Positions 63,749 through 64,000 of a stretch of DNA of 64,000 nt are shown here, piece by piece (position 1 is the first letter of the stretch; each line of letters starts with the position of its first letter). Origin of the DNA: Billgrantia kenyensis (GTDB taxonomy: Bacteria > Pseudomonadota > Gammaproteobacteria > Pseudomonadales > Halomonadaceae); NCBI RefSeq assembly GCF_013697085.1, contig NZ_JACEFT010000001.1, positions 434,001 to 498,000 on the forward strand, given 5' to 3'. The notes under the pieces were generated by a model. The model made no database searches, was not told the origin of the DNA, and saw nothing but the letters and a program-made list of their open reading frames with translations. Both the position numbers and the translations under genes were made by a program.

Positions 63749-64000
63749 GCGACGTACCCATGGCGCAGCTGCTCCAGTAGCTCCTCTACTGCCAGGTAGC
63801 CAGGGGTCGTCTTGATGGCCTCGAAAGCATTTCGCCCGCCAAGGGCTCTGCGCGGCTTGTTCAGCCAGGTGGCCGCTTTTTCCTGGCTACCGAATACATC
63901 CTCAGCCAGCACGACGATGCGGCTCACGCGATAGAGTCGATCGCCTTCATCGCTGTTCAATGGTTCAGACTTCTGCCGGCGGTGACGCAGTGTACGAGGG
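63745..64000 (-). CDS. Xre/MbcA/ParS-type antitoxin (5' end outside window)
   Basis: The C-terminal toxin-binding domain (DUF2384 type) is complete: DEGDRLYRVSRIVVLAEDVFGSQEKAATWLNKPRRALGG (read in part) and GYLAVEELLEQLRHG. A TTG at 63960 could be mistaken for a start, but the frame stays open to the window edge and encodes RTLRHRRQKSEPLN, the end of the Xre helix-turn-helix seen in this family, so the real start is to the right. Partner of the RES toxin. Confidence 0.88.
   Translation of the reverse strand, partial: PRTLRHRRQKSEPLNSDEGDRLYRVSRIVVLAEDVFGSQEKAATWLNKPRRALGGRNAFEAIKTTPGYLAVEELLEQLRHGYVA

Overview
The window reads as chromosomal DNA of a high-GC gammaproteobacterium, most likely a member of the Halomonadaceae (Halomonas in the broad sense). 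This is inferred from the mix of genes: an AzgA/UraA/Upp/Apt/Gpt salvage block, Hda, MetNIQ, a phasin, UrtABCDE with urease, a Tct transporter, ArgO/ArgP, and a short H-NS with an AT-hook-like tail. I see no prophage, insertion sequence or CRISPR array. The two ends cut genes: an RNase J-family nuclease on the left and a RES/Xre antitoxin on the right.

Layout. 1-6.5 kb: RNase J, an H-NS-like protein, a molybdenum-cofactor operon (mobA-mobB-moaCD-moaE-moaA, with MoaC and MoaD fused) and a divergent XRE-cupin regulator. 6.5-11.6 kb: leftward nucleobase salvage block (azgA-apt-gpt-ung, then upp and uraA). 11.8-16.3 kb: ribE, then metNIQ behind a SAM-II riboswitch followed by an intrinsic terminator, free-methionine-R-sulfoxide reductase, and two tRNA-Val(GAC). 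16.5-20.4 kb: glpR, glpD with GlpR operators, fumC. 20.5-24.4 kb: an FNR-type box, a small helical protein, an FNR-like regulator, a diguanylate cyclase, a phasin and a lipoprotein. 24.4-32 kb: hda, perM, purMN, dcd, apbC, a coiled-coil membrane protein, a lipoprotein and a 24-residue membrane microprotein. 32-39.1 kb: yihY and a tightly packed six-gene operon (LapA-like, CHASE3-PAS kinase, receiver, YaiO-type barrel, HEAT protein, GT2 synthase) that looks like a regulated polysaccharide synthesis and export system. 39.2-51.9 kb: urease and urea ABC transporter genes with sigma-54 promoters and NtrC-like sites. 51.9-57.7 kb: tripartite tricarboxylate transporter with its own two-component system. 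57.7-64 kb: rlpA-like lipoprotein, an NSS transporter, hpd, argO/argP, an MTH1187-family protein and a RES/Xre toxin-antitoxin pair.

How the parts work together. Urea is imported by UrtABCDE and hydrolysed by urease with its nickel chaperones; both blocks carry sigma-54 and NtrC-type signals, so they should answer to nitrogen limitation. Methionine uptake (metNIQ) is under a SAM-sensing RNA and is followed by a gene that repairs free methionine sulfoxide. The salvage block couples permeases to phosphoribosyltransferases and includes uracil-DNA glycosylase. The Tct operon has a kinase/regulator pair upstream, and a palindrome in front of tctC is a plausible regulator site.

Non-coding structure stands out. 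Two copies of a ~135-bp cruciform-like repeat with a covarying base pair lie inside the urease cluster, a 140-bp long imperfect inverted repeat lies between purN and dcd, and a perfect 32-bp tandem duplication overlaps the end of the HupE/UreJ gene.
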